A model generated the notes under the pieces. It was not told the origin of the DNA and made no database searches. It saw nothing but the letters and a program-made list of their open reading frames with translations. This document shows positions 55,801 through 63,613 of a stretch of 64,000 nucleotides of DNA, piece after piece (the first letter of the stretch is position 1; every line of letters begins with the position of its first letter). Made by a program: the position numbers and the translations under genes. Source of the stretch: Pseudomonas sp. B21-040. GTDB taxonomy: Bacteria > Pseudomonadota > Gammaproteobacteria > Pseudomonadales > Pseudomonadaceae. The stretch is from NCBI RefSeq assembly GCF_024748695.1, contig NZ_CP087176.1, positions 1,791,501 to 1,855,500 on the forward strand. The letters run 5' to 3'.

Positions 55801-57573
55801 ACCGAGTTCGGCGCTGATGGTTCGCAGCTCGTTACCGCCTATGAACGGGATGCGGCCGGGCGCTTGCTCGTCAAAACGCTGCCTGACGGCATCCGGGTCG
55901 AGTACCGCTACGACCGACTCGGTCGGCTGATTAGCGTCGACGACGGCCACGACCACCCGCTGGAATTCGAGTACGACCGACAGGACCGGCTGATCACCGA
56001 ACATCAGGGCTGGGGCACGCTGCGTTATGCCTACGACGCCTGCGGCCTGCTCACGCGCCTGCGCCTGCCGGACAACAGCAAACTCGACTACCACCACGCC
56101 AAGGGCGGTACGCTGACCGCCGTCGACCTCAACGACACGCGGCTCACCAGCCATCAGTTTGCCTTCGGTCGCGAGCAGCGTCGCCAGCAAGGCCAGTTGC
56201 TCAGCGAATATGCCTACGACGATCAGGGTCGTTTGCAGGCTCACGCTGTCAGCCAACGGCAGAAATCGCTGTATCGACGCGATTTTGCCTACAGCGCCAA
56301 CGGCAATCTCGACAGCATTGCCGACACCCGCCACGGCCAGCGCAATTACCAATACGACCCGCTCAACCGCCTGACGGGCGTGCGCCACACTCGCGACGAC
56401 CCACCGGAAAGCTTCGCCCACGACCCGGCCGGCAACCTGCTGATGCAGGACCGACCCGGCGCCGCCAAAGTGCAGGGCAATCGCCTGCTCCTGCAAGGCG
56501 ACCGCCACTACGATTACGACGCCTTCGGCAACCTGATCCGCGCACGTCGCGGCACCGCACAGAAACTCGTCACCGACTACCGCTACGACTGCCAGCACCG
56601 GCTCATCGGCGTCACCACCCCGGATGGACGCAACTCAAGTTATCGCTACGACGCCTTCGGCCGCCGCATCGCCAAAACCGTCGAAGGCCACACCACCGAA
56701 TTCTTCTGGCAAGGCGATAACCTCATCGCCGAAAGCAGCCGCGAACACTACCGCAGCTACATCTACGAACCCGGCAGCTTCCGCCCGCTGGCGATGCTCG
56801 ACGGCAAAGGCCCACACAAAGCTTGCCCGTTCTACTACCAACTCGACCACCTCGGCACACCGCAGGAACTGACCGATTTTGGCGGCGAAATCGTCTGGTC
56901 GGCGAAGTACAACGCCTACGGCAAAGTCACGCGCCTGGCGTTCGGCGGAGGCGAGCAGCTTGAGCAGCCGCTACGGTTTCAGGGGCAATACTTCGACGCC
57001 GAGAGCGGCCTGCACTACAACCGGCATCGGTACTATGATCCGGATGTTGGACGGTACCTGACGCCGGACCCGATCAAGTTGGCGGGTGGGCTGAACCAGT
57101 ACCAGTACACGCCGAATCCGACGGGATGGGTTGATCCGTTGGGGTTGAGCGGGAACTGCCCGCCGCCGAATAAGCCTGGGTGTTCGGCGCCGGATGATAC
57201 GACTGGCGCTAGGGTGGATGAGGGTGAACCGGCGCTTCCTACAATAATCAGCGGAGTAGATCCAGGCAGTTTAAAAAGAACTCATTCAATAGAGGGTAAA
57301 ACTTCCACCAAGCAAGTAGAAGCTATAGCTGGAAAAATGCAAAAAAAAGGATATGACGACGATTGGCCAATTGATGTTGTGGAACATAATGGAAACCGCT
57401 ATATAGTCGATGGGCACCATAGGGCTTCTGCGGCCAGACAAACCCACACTAAAGTCAGTATCGTATTGATTAAAGATATTGTAAGCCATCACAGTATTTT
57501 CAATAGTATCGATGAAGTTAAAGAGTCTGCCGATAATGTAGGGCATGATAGATTGGTGAGGGCAAGAAGATGA
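52900..57573 (+). CDS. Rhs-family polymorphic toxin with ParB/sulfiredoxin-like C-terminal tip
   Basis: A 1557-residue protein. Residues 1-400 are a variable N-terminal region with hydrophobic segments around 283-320 and no PAAR motif. At about 408-440 the DUF6531-like stretch (MVTGEELLTLTDGTLDGLLP) begins the Rhs cage, followed by many YD repeats to about residue 1380. The core ends in the classical boundary DPLGLSG (about 1411-1417). The last 140 residues are an AT-rich tip with WPIDVVEHNGNRYIVDGHHR; the DGHHR at 1504-1508 resembles ParB/sulfiredoxin catalytic motifs. It is probably a toxin of the type VI secretion system. GAGGGA precedes the ATG. No VgrG, PAAR or Eag chaperone gene is near. 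Confidence 0.9.
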   Translation: MIDPIVHPHIARIEQELDSFPDTLSLYREQLKRWFNRTADTASHAVDMPALMGMERLIKLGNTTTAVSSGDADFLSSVAQCPAGGILQIESKFESVYDIPLGNISVDVIAKDGGEIKSVKLDENGKGQFEGIPGKFYRVHVQSEVTPEQIDELFASYDGLSKELDGWLRSEWQGFKPQWSQSAFAAAGNGMLAGSWAAVVGVWDSISLLSDILKDPRKFAERLGSGADHLVELAEQFPATMEKVQLLASDEAALCLLLRTASLWLEMLPPSVVAGESTKITSHVIASLLIDLLIASALVSTRVGIPVAKAYLTSRGLHYGKVLSGLAIRFVEATFNILNRFMKYVDHYKTVAARGGAAGLKKGRMQLRWEPKRNTTLKQNELHDDASKQATNPNGDSADSAANTATNKCPVSMVTGEELLTLTDGTLDGLLPFDFTRLYRTSAAELDSGLGFGWSHSLSHRLEIDGDSVIWIDHENRRSAFPLPSSERPAIHNSLSRAAIYLGTEPQELILAQAGDDTRFYHFHHGQLTAISDAYANRLRITRDRQARIQRLDNGAGRALLLRYERNHLVAVDYQVFAPTQTLEASWQTEQTLVSYTYDERAQLIEATNAADESERYDYDDQHVILQRQLAGGASFFWEWERSGKAARCIRHWASFAQMDARYVWDDAGSVTVHNIDGSEEVYVHDERARLVRKVDLDGGEQLKAYDEQGRLIAEQDALGAVTEYRYDEVGRLVALIPPEDEPTAYEYRNGFLHARYRGQAIWKYHRNAQGDVTEATDPDGQSTHYHYDAQGRLLSIRYPDTSRHVFVWNALGQLLEETLPDGGQRRFSYDALGRQLTRQDEHGAVTKYQWDAVGRLIQTTLPTGASRAYSYNAYGKVTAERDELGRVTRYEYVDDLHLVSRRLNADGTQLKYRYDNAQLLLTEIENESGEKYQLDYTPSGLIRQETGFDGQRTAYAYDLNGHLLEKTEFGADGSQLVTAYERDAAGRLLVKTLPDGIRVEYRYDRLGRLISVDDGHDHPLEFEYDRQDRLITEHQGWGTLRYAYDACGLLTRLRLPDNSKLDYHHAKGGTLTAVDLNDTRLTSHQFAFGREQRRQQGQLLSEYAYDDQGRLQAHAVSQRQKSLYRRDFAYSANGNLDSIADTRHGQRNYQYDPLNRLTGVRHTRDDPPESFAHDPAGNLLMQDRPGAAKVQGNRLLLQGDRHYDYDAFGNLIRARRGTAQKLVTDYRYDCQHRLIGVTTPDGRNSSYRYDAFGRRIAKTVEGHTTEFFWQGDNLIAESSREHYRSYIYEPGSFRPLAMLDGKGPHKACPFYYQLDHLGTPQELTDFGGEIVWSAKYNAYGKVTRLAFGGGEQLEQPLRFQGQYFDAESGLHYNRHRYYDPDVGRYLTPDPIKLAGGLNQYQYTPNPTGWVDPLGLSGNCPPPNKPGCSAPDDTTGARVDEGEPALPTIISGVDPGSLKRTHSIEGKTSTKQVEAIAGKMQKKGYDDDWPIDVVEHNGNRYIVDGHHRASAARQTHTKVSIVLIKDIVSHHSIFNSIDEVKESADNVGHDRLVRARR

Positions 57574-57989
57574 AAAACGAAGATTTAGAATGTTTGATTG
57601 ATGACTTTCTGGCTCAGGTAGAAAAAGCTACAGACTTGCTTGAGGAACGATTTGGTAAAAAATGTATTCTGCGGCTGTGGCGAGCAAATGAAATTCCGCA
57701 GCGAGGTGAAATTTTAGATGGCATAAATTACGAATTGCATGGTGTTGGTTGTAGGGTGTATTTTCCGGAGATATGCGTTGATTTCGATTACGGGCCAGGC
57801 GAACGAGTCGATGGATTTGATGTGTGGAGACTATACATTTACGCATGTGAAGTTCCTCTGCTACACCCTAAATACATAGATCAGGATGCGGTGAAGCGAG
57901 ACCTCAATGAATATATCAGTCTTGGAAAGGTAGAGAGGGTTTCTGGCTCTATGTCGAATCTCTACTTTAAGAGCGCAGTTAATTGGTGA
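57570..57989 (+). CDS. Probable immunity protein of the Rhs toxin
   Basis: A 139-residue, acidic, soluble protein whose ATG overlaps the Rhs stop codon by 4 bp. This position is standard for immunity proteins. A core GVGCRVYFPEICVDFDYGPGERVDGFD is probably of the DUF6896-like kind, as I recall, but I am not certain. GC content is low like the toxin tip, so both came together. It should bind and block the toxin tip. Not verified. Confidence 0.75.
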   Translation: MKNEDLECLIDDFLAQVEKATDLLEERFGKKCILRLWRANEIPQRGEILDGINYELHGVGCRVYFPEICVDFDYGPGERVDGFDVWRLYIYACEVPLLHPKYIDQDAVKRDLNEYISLGKVERVSGSMSNLYFKSAVNW

Positions 57990-58048
57990 GGATGTGTTTT
58001 TTATCTAGAATATCGATTTTGATGGTTTGTCGCGATAAGTAGCGGAGT

Positions 58049-58176
58049 AAAGGGGGGCGGATTATTTTTGCTGTCAGCTTCGAAGGTATTGGTAGCATTA
58101 ATAAGAGCAACAAACAAATCCGTCCTCTTTTTGGTCCCGTTCTAAGTAATAGATACATCCGTCCCCTTTGTGGTCC
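58049..58176. repeat. Three degenerate copies of a GGGGACGGAT-like motif
   Basis: AAAGGGGGGCGGATTATTTT (58049-58068), then in the other orientation ACAAATCCGTCCTCTTTTTG (58114-58133) and ATCCGTCCCCTTTGTGGTCC (58157-58176). They resemble the AAAGGGGACGGATTTATT motif found at many bacterial mobile or repeat elements. They lie between the immunity gene and the orphan ORF and are probably an eroded element. Confidence 0.5.
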
Positions 58177-58206
58177 TTTGTGAAAAATATTTAACGGGCT
58201 TCTACT

Positions 58207-58506
58207 TTGAAGATAGTGAAATCTACTCGATTTGATGATGTCGACCACGAAGTTGGATATGAGTACCGTGGTTGTAACTACGAAATACAGAACGAAGTGG
58301 ATTTGTTTCTGATCAGAATTTACGATGATGAACCCGGACAGGCAACGGTAGTACGTCCGACTACGATATCTAAAAACGGTAATCTTAGAAAGATTGTTGA
58401 GTTTTTACAATCCGAGCTAGGAGTTTCCAAGATCAATCTCTACAAGGGCGAATTGGGGAGCTACGCCAAGATCGATCTTGATAGCTTGGCGTTCTGCTCC
58501 GTCTGA
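58207..58506 (+). CDS. Orphan small protein, possibly a second immunity gene
   Basis: A 99-residue frame starting with TTG (58207) or GTG (58216), with no strong ribosome site. Composition is protein-like and acidic (VDHEVGYEYRGCNYEIQNEV, FLQSELGVSKINLYKGELG). GC content is low, as in the Rhs tip. It may be an immunity gene left from an earlier toxin tip, or a truncated relic. No family recognised. Confidence 0.5.
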   Translation: MKIVKSTRFDDVDHEVGYEYRGCNYEIQNEVDLFLIRIYDDEPGQATVVRPTTISKNGNLRKIVEFLQSELGVSKINLYKGELGSYAKIDLDSLAFCSV

Positions 58507-58989
58507 AGTCGGTAGCAAGAGAGTGGCAGGCGTTTTTACACACTCTGGGCCGCATTCTGTCGTTGCTGAGCGGCAGCTATAGGTGGTGGATTCAACAGGT
58601 GGCGAAATCAAGCCAAGCTGCAGTGGAGCCTTTCGCCACGTTTGCTTTTTTGAGCGAAATTTCTGGGCAAGCCCGTCGGAAGTTTCCTTCAACTCGTATC
58701 GGTTTCCATGAACTGGTGTGAATCGAATTCAACCGATAGCCTTTGATGGTCACTGAAAATTCAGTGGTGGGGTGTAGGAACCCTTCATAGCATCGGTAGC
58801 GCTGTAAGCGTTCGAAACTTGATTTGCGGCCGTCAATGCACGTCCGTAACATCTGTTACGGCGGCTGTGCGCGGGCACGTTTCGGCGTGGTCGAGTTTCC
58901 GATGCTCGGTATTCCTACCCCGCGTATAGCTGCCACCCAAGCCTGTAGGAAGGCTTTTGGCAGCTCCTATTTTCATCGGAAGGTCTTAA
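58507..58989. other. Non-coding stretch after the Rhs island
   Basis: 483 bases without a convincing gene. The first part holds TGAGCGGCAGCTATAGG, which resembles a non-coding Pseudomonas repeat. From about 58820 to 58985 a leader-like region precedes the gene at 58990; it includes a small Arg/Cys-rich frame (58824-59009, 61 codons) that overlaps that gene in another frame. Confidence 0.45.
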
Positions 58990-59316
58990 ATGCCAACACT
59001 ACATCCTGATCCACCCTACGAAAAACCAATCCCGCATCCCAAAAATCGCTTCATGGCGCTCACCAGCAACTGCACCAACATGCCTACGCTGTTCGTCGAT
59101 ACCCACGCCCCGCTCGATGTTTTATACGACGCCGCCAACTATCGAATTCGCGCCGTTACACAGGTGCTGGAGAACATGTCGATGCGCGGATCGGTTGAGT
59201 GTGAATCCTTTATCCTCAGCGACTTTGCCTTACTCTGTGCCATTCCATTGCGCGATGGCTGTGACGTGCTTGATGTGCTGGGGCGGCGGTTGCGGGCTCG
59301 ATTTTCTGAGGTTTAG
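58990..59316 (+). CDS. Small Pseudomonas protein (DUF3077/DUF6124-like)
   Basis: A 108-residue protein. The pattern THAPLDVLYDAANYRIRAVT followed by a middle helix fits the small DUF3077/DUF6124-type proteins found in many copies in fluorescent pseudomonads; this is from memory and moderate in certainty. GGAAGG at 58977-58982 precedes the ATG. Function unknown. Confidence 0.65.
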   Translation: MPTLHPDPPYEKPIPHPKNRFMALTSNCTNMPTLFVDTHAPLDVLYDAANYRIRAVTQVLENMSMRGSVECESFILSDFALLCAIPLRDGCDVLDVLGRRLRARFSEV

Positions 59317-59359
59317 AAATTGAGGATCAGGCTCAAAATTTGGTCAGTCTGATTGGGCC

Positions 59360-59449
59360 TCTTCGCGGGCAAGCCCGCTCCTACATTTAACCGAGTATTT
59401 CCAGAAGTAAGCGGTTAATGTAGGAGCGAGCCTGCTCGCTATGGCGTCA
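59360..59449. repeat. Inverted REP doublet
   Basis: TCGCGGGCAAGCCCGCTCCT and, inverted, AGGAGCGAGCCTGCTCGCTA with a 40-base spacer; the spacer also pairs in part (TTAACCG and CGGTTAA). Lies between convergent genes. Confidence 0.88.
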
Positions 59450-59455
59450 GATCAT

Positions 59456-61246
59456 TCAGCGCTGCCCTTCAAACAGTGCGTCCTCATTTTCTGGCACCGC
59501 CAAACTATCAATCACATGCACGCTATACCCCTGCACATTCTTCGCATGGTGTTTAGCCTGCGATGCCATCTCCGCCAACTGGCTCGCATCGAGTTGTCCA
59601 CAGGCCCGCGGATGCAGGTGCACTACGCCAATCGACAGTGACAGCAGCGCAAATTCCTGGCGCACTCCCTGACGATTGGGGGCGATGAAGCAGCCGGCTT
59701 CCAGGTGTTCGCTGCGGTAGAAGCGTCGGCATTGGCTGTGGAAGTCGTCCAGCAGTTGGTTCAAGCGTTTTCGCCAGTCTTCCGGGCCGAGCACCAGCAG
59801 GAAGTCGTCGCCGCCGATATGGCCGACGAAGTCGCGGGAAGGGTCGACGCGATCGTTCAGGCATTGCGCCAGGCACAACAGGACTTCGTCGCCACGGCCG
59901 TAGCCGTAGATGTCGTTGAAGGGTTTGAAGCTGTCGATGTCGACGTAGCAGATGATCGACTCGCGCTCCTGTTGCAGCAACCGTGTCAGGCATTGCTGGA
60001 TCGGTACGTTGCCGGGCAACAGGGTCAGCGGGTTGGCGTAGCGGGCTTGCTGGATTTTTAGTTCGGTAATCAGTTTGAGTACATCAATGACCCGACCCAG
60101 TCCCAGGTAGCTGCCGTTGAGGGTGATGATGAAATCTTCTTCGATGCGCTGGCGGGCGCGGCTGGTGATCAGGCGGCTGACCTGTTGCAGCGACTGGCTC
60201 ATTTCCACGGCCAGAAAGTCGTCGTTCATCAAGCGACTGATCGGTTTGCGCGCGAACAGGTCGGTGGCAAACGGCTTGAGTAGCGCGTCTGAGAGCGAAT
60301 GCCGGTGAACGATGCCGCAGGGGTGGCCTTGCTCGTCGAGCACCGCCAGGGAGTTCAGGTTGGCCTGGCGGCGGAACGCTTCCAGCACGGTGGCGGTCGG
60401 CGTGTCGCGCGACACGGCCGGTTGGTCGTTGAGCAGGGCACTGAGGTCGCTGCCTTCGTCGTTAAGCGCGACGGCGGTGCTGTCGTGTTTGGGCATCAGG
60501 TTACGTGCATCCCGGGGCGGGTGCTCCTGAGGACGGCACAGCAAATAGCCCTGGACCAGGTCGACGCCCATCTCGGTCAACACCGCGAGCTCTTCCGGCA
60601 ATTCGATACCTTCGGCAATCACTTGGGCCCGCGAGGCTTTGGCGATTTGCAGGATCGAGCCGACAAATTCGCGTTTGAGCGCGTCCTGGTGAATCCCGTC
60701 GATGAAATGGCGATCAATCTTCACGTAATCCGGACGCAGCTCGGACCACAATCGCAAGCTTGAATACCCCGCCCCCAGATCATCCAGTGCGATGGAAAAG
60801 CCCATCGCCCGATAGTGATGCAGCGCGTTTTGCAGCAACTGGAAATCGTCGGTCGGGGTCTGTTCAGTGAGTTCGATGACCACCTGACTCGGTGGAATGC
60901 CGAAATCCTGCAGCAGTTGCAGGGTGCGCCCAGGCTGGTGGGCGGCTTCGAGCAGGGATTCCGGGGAGACGTTGAGAAACAGCTTGCCTGGCAGTTGCTG
61001 TTCGTTGAAACGTCGGCAAGCACTTTCACGGCAAGCGATTTCCAGCTCGCTCAAGCGACCGGCCTGGCGCGCCACGGAGAACAAGGCAATGGGGGAGTGC
61101 AGCGGGCTGTTCGAAGGGCCGCGAGTAAGGGCTTCATAGCCGACAATGCATCGCTCGGAGAGGGAAATGATCGGTTGGAACAGGCTGTGCAAGCCGCTTT
61201 GAGCCAGTATGGAACTCAAGGCACTCAGCTGTTCTGTCATGGTCAT
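59456..61246 (-). CDS. EAL-CBS-GGDEF cyclic di-GMP protein
   Basis: A 596-residue cytoplasmic protein. Residues 15-245 form an EAL phosphodiesterase domain with EALTR (near 38), a DDLGAGYSS catalytic loop and QGYLLCRP. Residues 265-400 hold a pair of CBS domains. Residues 415-590 form a GGDEF domain with GGDDF (478-482) in place of GGDEF. The EAL residues look intact, so phosphodiesterase activity is likely; the cyclase may be active or only bind GTP. Start at 61246 (MTMTEQ); a second ATG six bases on is also possible. It is next to prc as in P. aeruginosa. Confidence 0.9.
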   Translation of the reverse strand: MTMTEQLSALSSILAQSGLHSLFQPIISLSERCIVGYEALTRGPSNSPLHSPIALFSVARQAGRLSELEIACRESACRRFNEQQLPGKLFLNVSPESLLEAAHQPGRTLQLLQDFGIPPSQVVIELTEQTPTDDFQLLQNALHHYRAMGFSIALDDLGAGYSSLRLWSELRPDYVKIDRHFIDGIHQDALKREFVGSILQIAKASRAQVIAEGIELPEELAVLTEMGVDLVQGYLLCRPQEHPPRDARNLMPKHDSTAVALNDEGSDLSALLNDQPAVSRDTPTATVLEAFRRQANLNSLAVLDEQGHPCGIVHRHSLSDALLKPFATDLFARKPISRLMNDDFLAVEMSQSLQQVSRLITSRARQRIEEDFIITLNGSYLGLGRVIDVLKLITELKIQQARYANPLTLLPGNVPIQQCLTRLLQQERESIICYVDIDSFKPFNDIYGYGRGDEVLLCLAQCLNDRVDPSRDFVGHIGGDDFLLVLGPEDWRKRLNQLLDDFHSQCRRFYRSEHLEAGCFIAPNRQGVRQEFALLSLSIGVVHLHPRACGQLDASQLAEMASQAKHHAKNVQGYSVHVIDSLAVPENEDALFEGQR

Positions 61247-61263
61247 GGCAATCTCGGGGCGAT

Positions 61264-61314
61264 AAAAAAGGACTGGGAGCAGCCTCTTGTCAGAGGTGCT
61301 CCCAGTCCCTTATT
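61264..61314 (-). terminator. Terminator of prc
   Basis: On the minus strand GGACTGGGAGCA and TGCTCCCAGTCC arms with an inner pair CCTCTG/AAGAGG, ending in TTTTTT. A second hairpin (TGACGCTCC-GGAGCGTCA, 61340-61359) lies closer to the prc stop. Confidence 0.88.
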
Positions 61315-61392
61315 TCACGACAGAATGATGACTGTTTGATGACGCTCCGGGGAGCGTCAGCATTAAATTGCCATCATCGTGATTGTATCAAC

Positions 61393-63474
61393 TTAGTGCT
61401 TGGCGACCGCGCTGTTGAGTTTCAGGTAGTCCAGCAGGATCCGACCGGTCTCGCTCAAGTAGGCGTCGTCTTCTGGCTTGGTCTTGTCCGGCTCGGCCGC
61501 GATGGCGTCTTCGTCTTCTTTCTTCAGCTCTTTGAGCGGCTCTTCGCCCTTGGCCTTGCGACGGATGTTTTCCATGGCCAGTTGTTTGGCTTCGATATCG
61601 GTGTGTTGTGCACGACGATCCGCTTCATTGAGGCTAACGGTTTTTTCTGCCATCAGTTTCTGCGCCAGGGCCAGTTTGTCGCGGATAAACACGAACTCCG
61701 CGTCTTTGGCCGAACGCACGTCATGCTCGGACTTGAGTTGCGAGAGGTACGGTTTGAACGGGTCGACCGCAGGCTTGATGGCCGCATGGATGGTGTCCCA
61801 CGGCATGGCTTCCGGCAGGGCGCTTTCGCCGATTTCCTTGGTGTCGATAATCGACGGGTAATCGATGTCCGGCAGTACGCCCTGATGCTGGGTGCTCTGG
61901 CCGGAAACCCGGTAGAACTTGGCCAGGGTCAGTTTCAGTTCGCCGTGGTTCAGCGGCTGAATGGTCTGCACGGTGCCTTTGCCGAAGGTCTGGCCGCCGA
62001 TGATCAACGCGCGGTGGTAGTCCTGCATGGCGCCGGCAAAAATCTCCGAAGCCGAGGCGGACAAGCGGTTGACCAGCAACGCCATCGGGCCTTTGTAGAA
62101 CGCGCCCGGGTTTTCGTCTTCCAGCACGTCGACACGGCCGTCGGCATTACGCACCAGAACAGTAGGGCCCTTGTCGATGAACAGGCTGGTCAGTTCGGTG
62201 GCTTCCTGCAGGGAACCGCCGCCGTTGTTACGCAGGTCAATGACCACGCCGTCGACTTTTTCCTTCTGCAGCTCGGTCAGCAGTTTCTTGACGTCGCGCG
62301 TGGTGCTCTTGTAGTCCGGATCACCGGCACGGAAGGCTTTGAAGTCGAGGTAGAAGGCCGGAATCTCGATGACGCCGAGCTTGTAGTCCTTGCCGTCCTG
62401 TTTCAGGTTCAGCACGGACTTCTTCACGGCCTGGTCTTCAAGCTTCACCGCTTCGCGGGTGATCGGCACGATCTTGGAAGTCTGGTCGTTAGGCGCATTG
62501 CTGGCCGGAATGACTTCCAGGCGCACCACGGTGCCTTTCGGGCCGCGGATCAGCTTGACCACTTCGTCGAGACGCCAGCCGACCACGTCGACCATCTCTT
62601 TGTTGCCTTGGGCAACACCAATGATCTTGTCGGCCGGAGCAACCAGTTTGGTTTTGTCGGCCGGGCCTGCCGGCACCAGACGCACGACTTTCACCTGGTC
62701 GTTATCGCTCTGCAACACAGCGCCGATGCCCTCCAGGGACAGGCTCATGTTGATGTCGAAGTTCTCCGCGTTATCCGGCGACAGATAGTTGGTGTGCGGG
62801 TCGTAGGACATGGCGAAGGTGTTGATGTACGCCTGGAAGATGTCTTCCGCGCGGGTCTGGTCCAGGCGCGCCAACTGGTTCTTGTAGCGCTTGGTCAGGG
62901 TTTCCTGGATTTGCTTGGAGTCCTTGCCTGCGATCTTCTGGCGCAGCACTTCGTCCTTGACGCGTTTGCGCCACAGGTCGTCGAGTTCGGCGGTGGACTT
63001 GAGCCAAGGCGCGTCCTTGCGGTCGATCAGCAAGGTTTCCTTGGTGGTGAAATCGATCTTGTCGACGCCTTTGTTCAACTCGGCAAGGGCGAAGTCCAGA
63101 CGCGCCTTGACGCGGTCCAGGTAGCGCTTGTAGATGGTGAACCCGGCGTTCAGGTCGCCGCTTTTGAGGAAGTCGTCAAACTGGGTTTTCCATTTGTCGA
63201 ATTCCGCGATGTCGCTGGCCATGAAGTAGCTGCGCGACGGGTCCAGCAGCTTGAGGTAGCTGTCGTAGATGATCACGGAGCGCGCGTCATCGAGCGGCGG
63301 TTTGCTGTAGTGATGGCGCTTGAGCAATTCGACGACGTTCAGACTGGCGATTACTTCGTCACGATCAGGCTGAAGCTTGTCCCAGCTATTGGCTGCAAAC
63401 GTATTGGTCGATAGCGGCAACAGGCCGATACCGATGAATAGGGCTAGGGCGGTGCCAGGAAAAAAATGCTTCAT
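61393..63474 (-). CDS. prc: Carboxy-terminal (tail-specific) protease Prc
   Basis: A periplasmic serine protease of 693 residues. After a signal peptide (MKHFFPGTALALFIGIG) come the N-terminal helical domain, a PDZ domain (around 240-330) and the protease domain with the Ser region NRLSASASEIFAGA and the catalytic Lys K499 in TFGKGTVQ, then a C-terminal helical domain (after about 560) rich in Lys and Glu. It degrades proteins with certain C-termini and helps to control MucA and peptidoglycan enzymes. Start 63474 is favoured by the signal peptide; 63507 is an alternative. Confidence 0.94.
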   Translation of the reverse strand: MKHFFPGTALALFIGIGLLPLSTNTFAANSWDKLQPDRDEVIASLNVVELLKRHHYSKPPLDDARSVIIYDSYLKLLDPSRSYFMASDIAEFDKWKTQFDDFLKSGDLNAGFTIYKRYLDRVKARLDFALAELNKGVDKIDFTTKETLLIDRKDAPWLKSTAELDDLWRKRVKDEVLRQKIAGKDSKQIQETLTKRYKNQLARLDQTRAEDIFQAYINTFAMSYDPHTNYLSPDNAENFDINMSLSLEGIGAVLQSDNDQVKVVRLVPAGPADKTKLVAPADKIIGVAQGNKEMVDVVGWRLDEVVKLIRGPKGTVVRLEVIPASNAPNDQTSKIVPITREAVKLEDQAVKKSVLNLKQDGKDYKLGVIEIPAFYLDFKAFRAGDPDYKSTTRDVKKLLTELQKEKVDGVVIDLRNNGGGSLQEATELTSLFIDKGPTVLVRNADGRVDVLEDENPGAFYKGPMALLVNRLSASASEIFAGAMQDYHRALIIGGQTFGKGTVQTIQPLNHGELKLTLAKFYRVSGQSTQHQGVLPDIDYPSIIDTKEIGESALPEAMPWDTIHAAIKPAVDPFKPYLSQLKSEHDVRSAKDAEFVFIRDKLALAQKLMAEKTVSLNEADRRAQHTDIEAKQLAMENIRRKAKGEEPLKELKKEDEDAIAAEPDKTKPEDDAYLSETGRILLDYLKLNSAVAKH

Positions 63475-63613
63475 GCTGATTCGACGCGGGGACAATTGAT
63501 CACGCATATTAGGCCGTCTTTGAAGTCGCCGGATCCACAAGGGCCGGTCGCATAATGCAAGAAAGCCCGAGGCTACAGCTACGGGCTCAGTCCAGACTCA
63601 CTATGGAGGCACT

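Noticed and set aside
52900..58506. Complete mobile element or prophage around the Rhs gene
   Set aside because: No integrase, transposase or phage gene is visible and no attachment repeats were found; only local cassette exchange is suggested.
61336..63414. A 692-codon plus-strand frame across prc
   Set aside because: It is antisense to prc, which has clear protease motifs; the frame has no family features.
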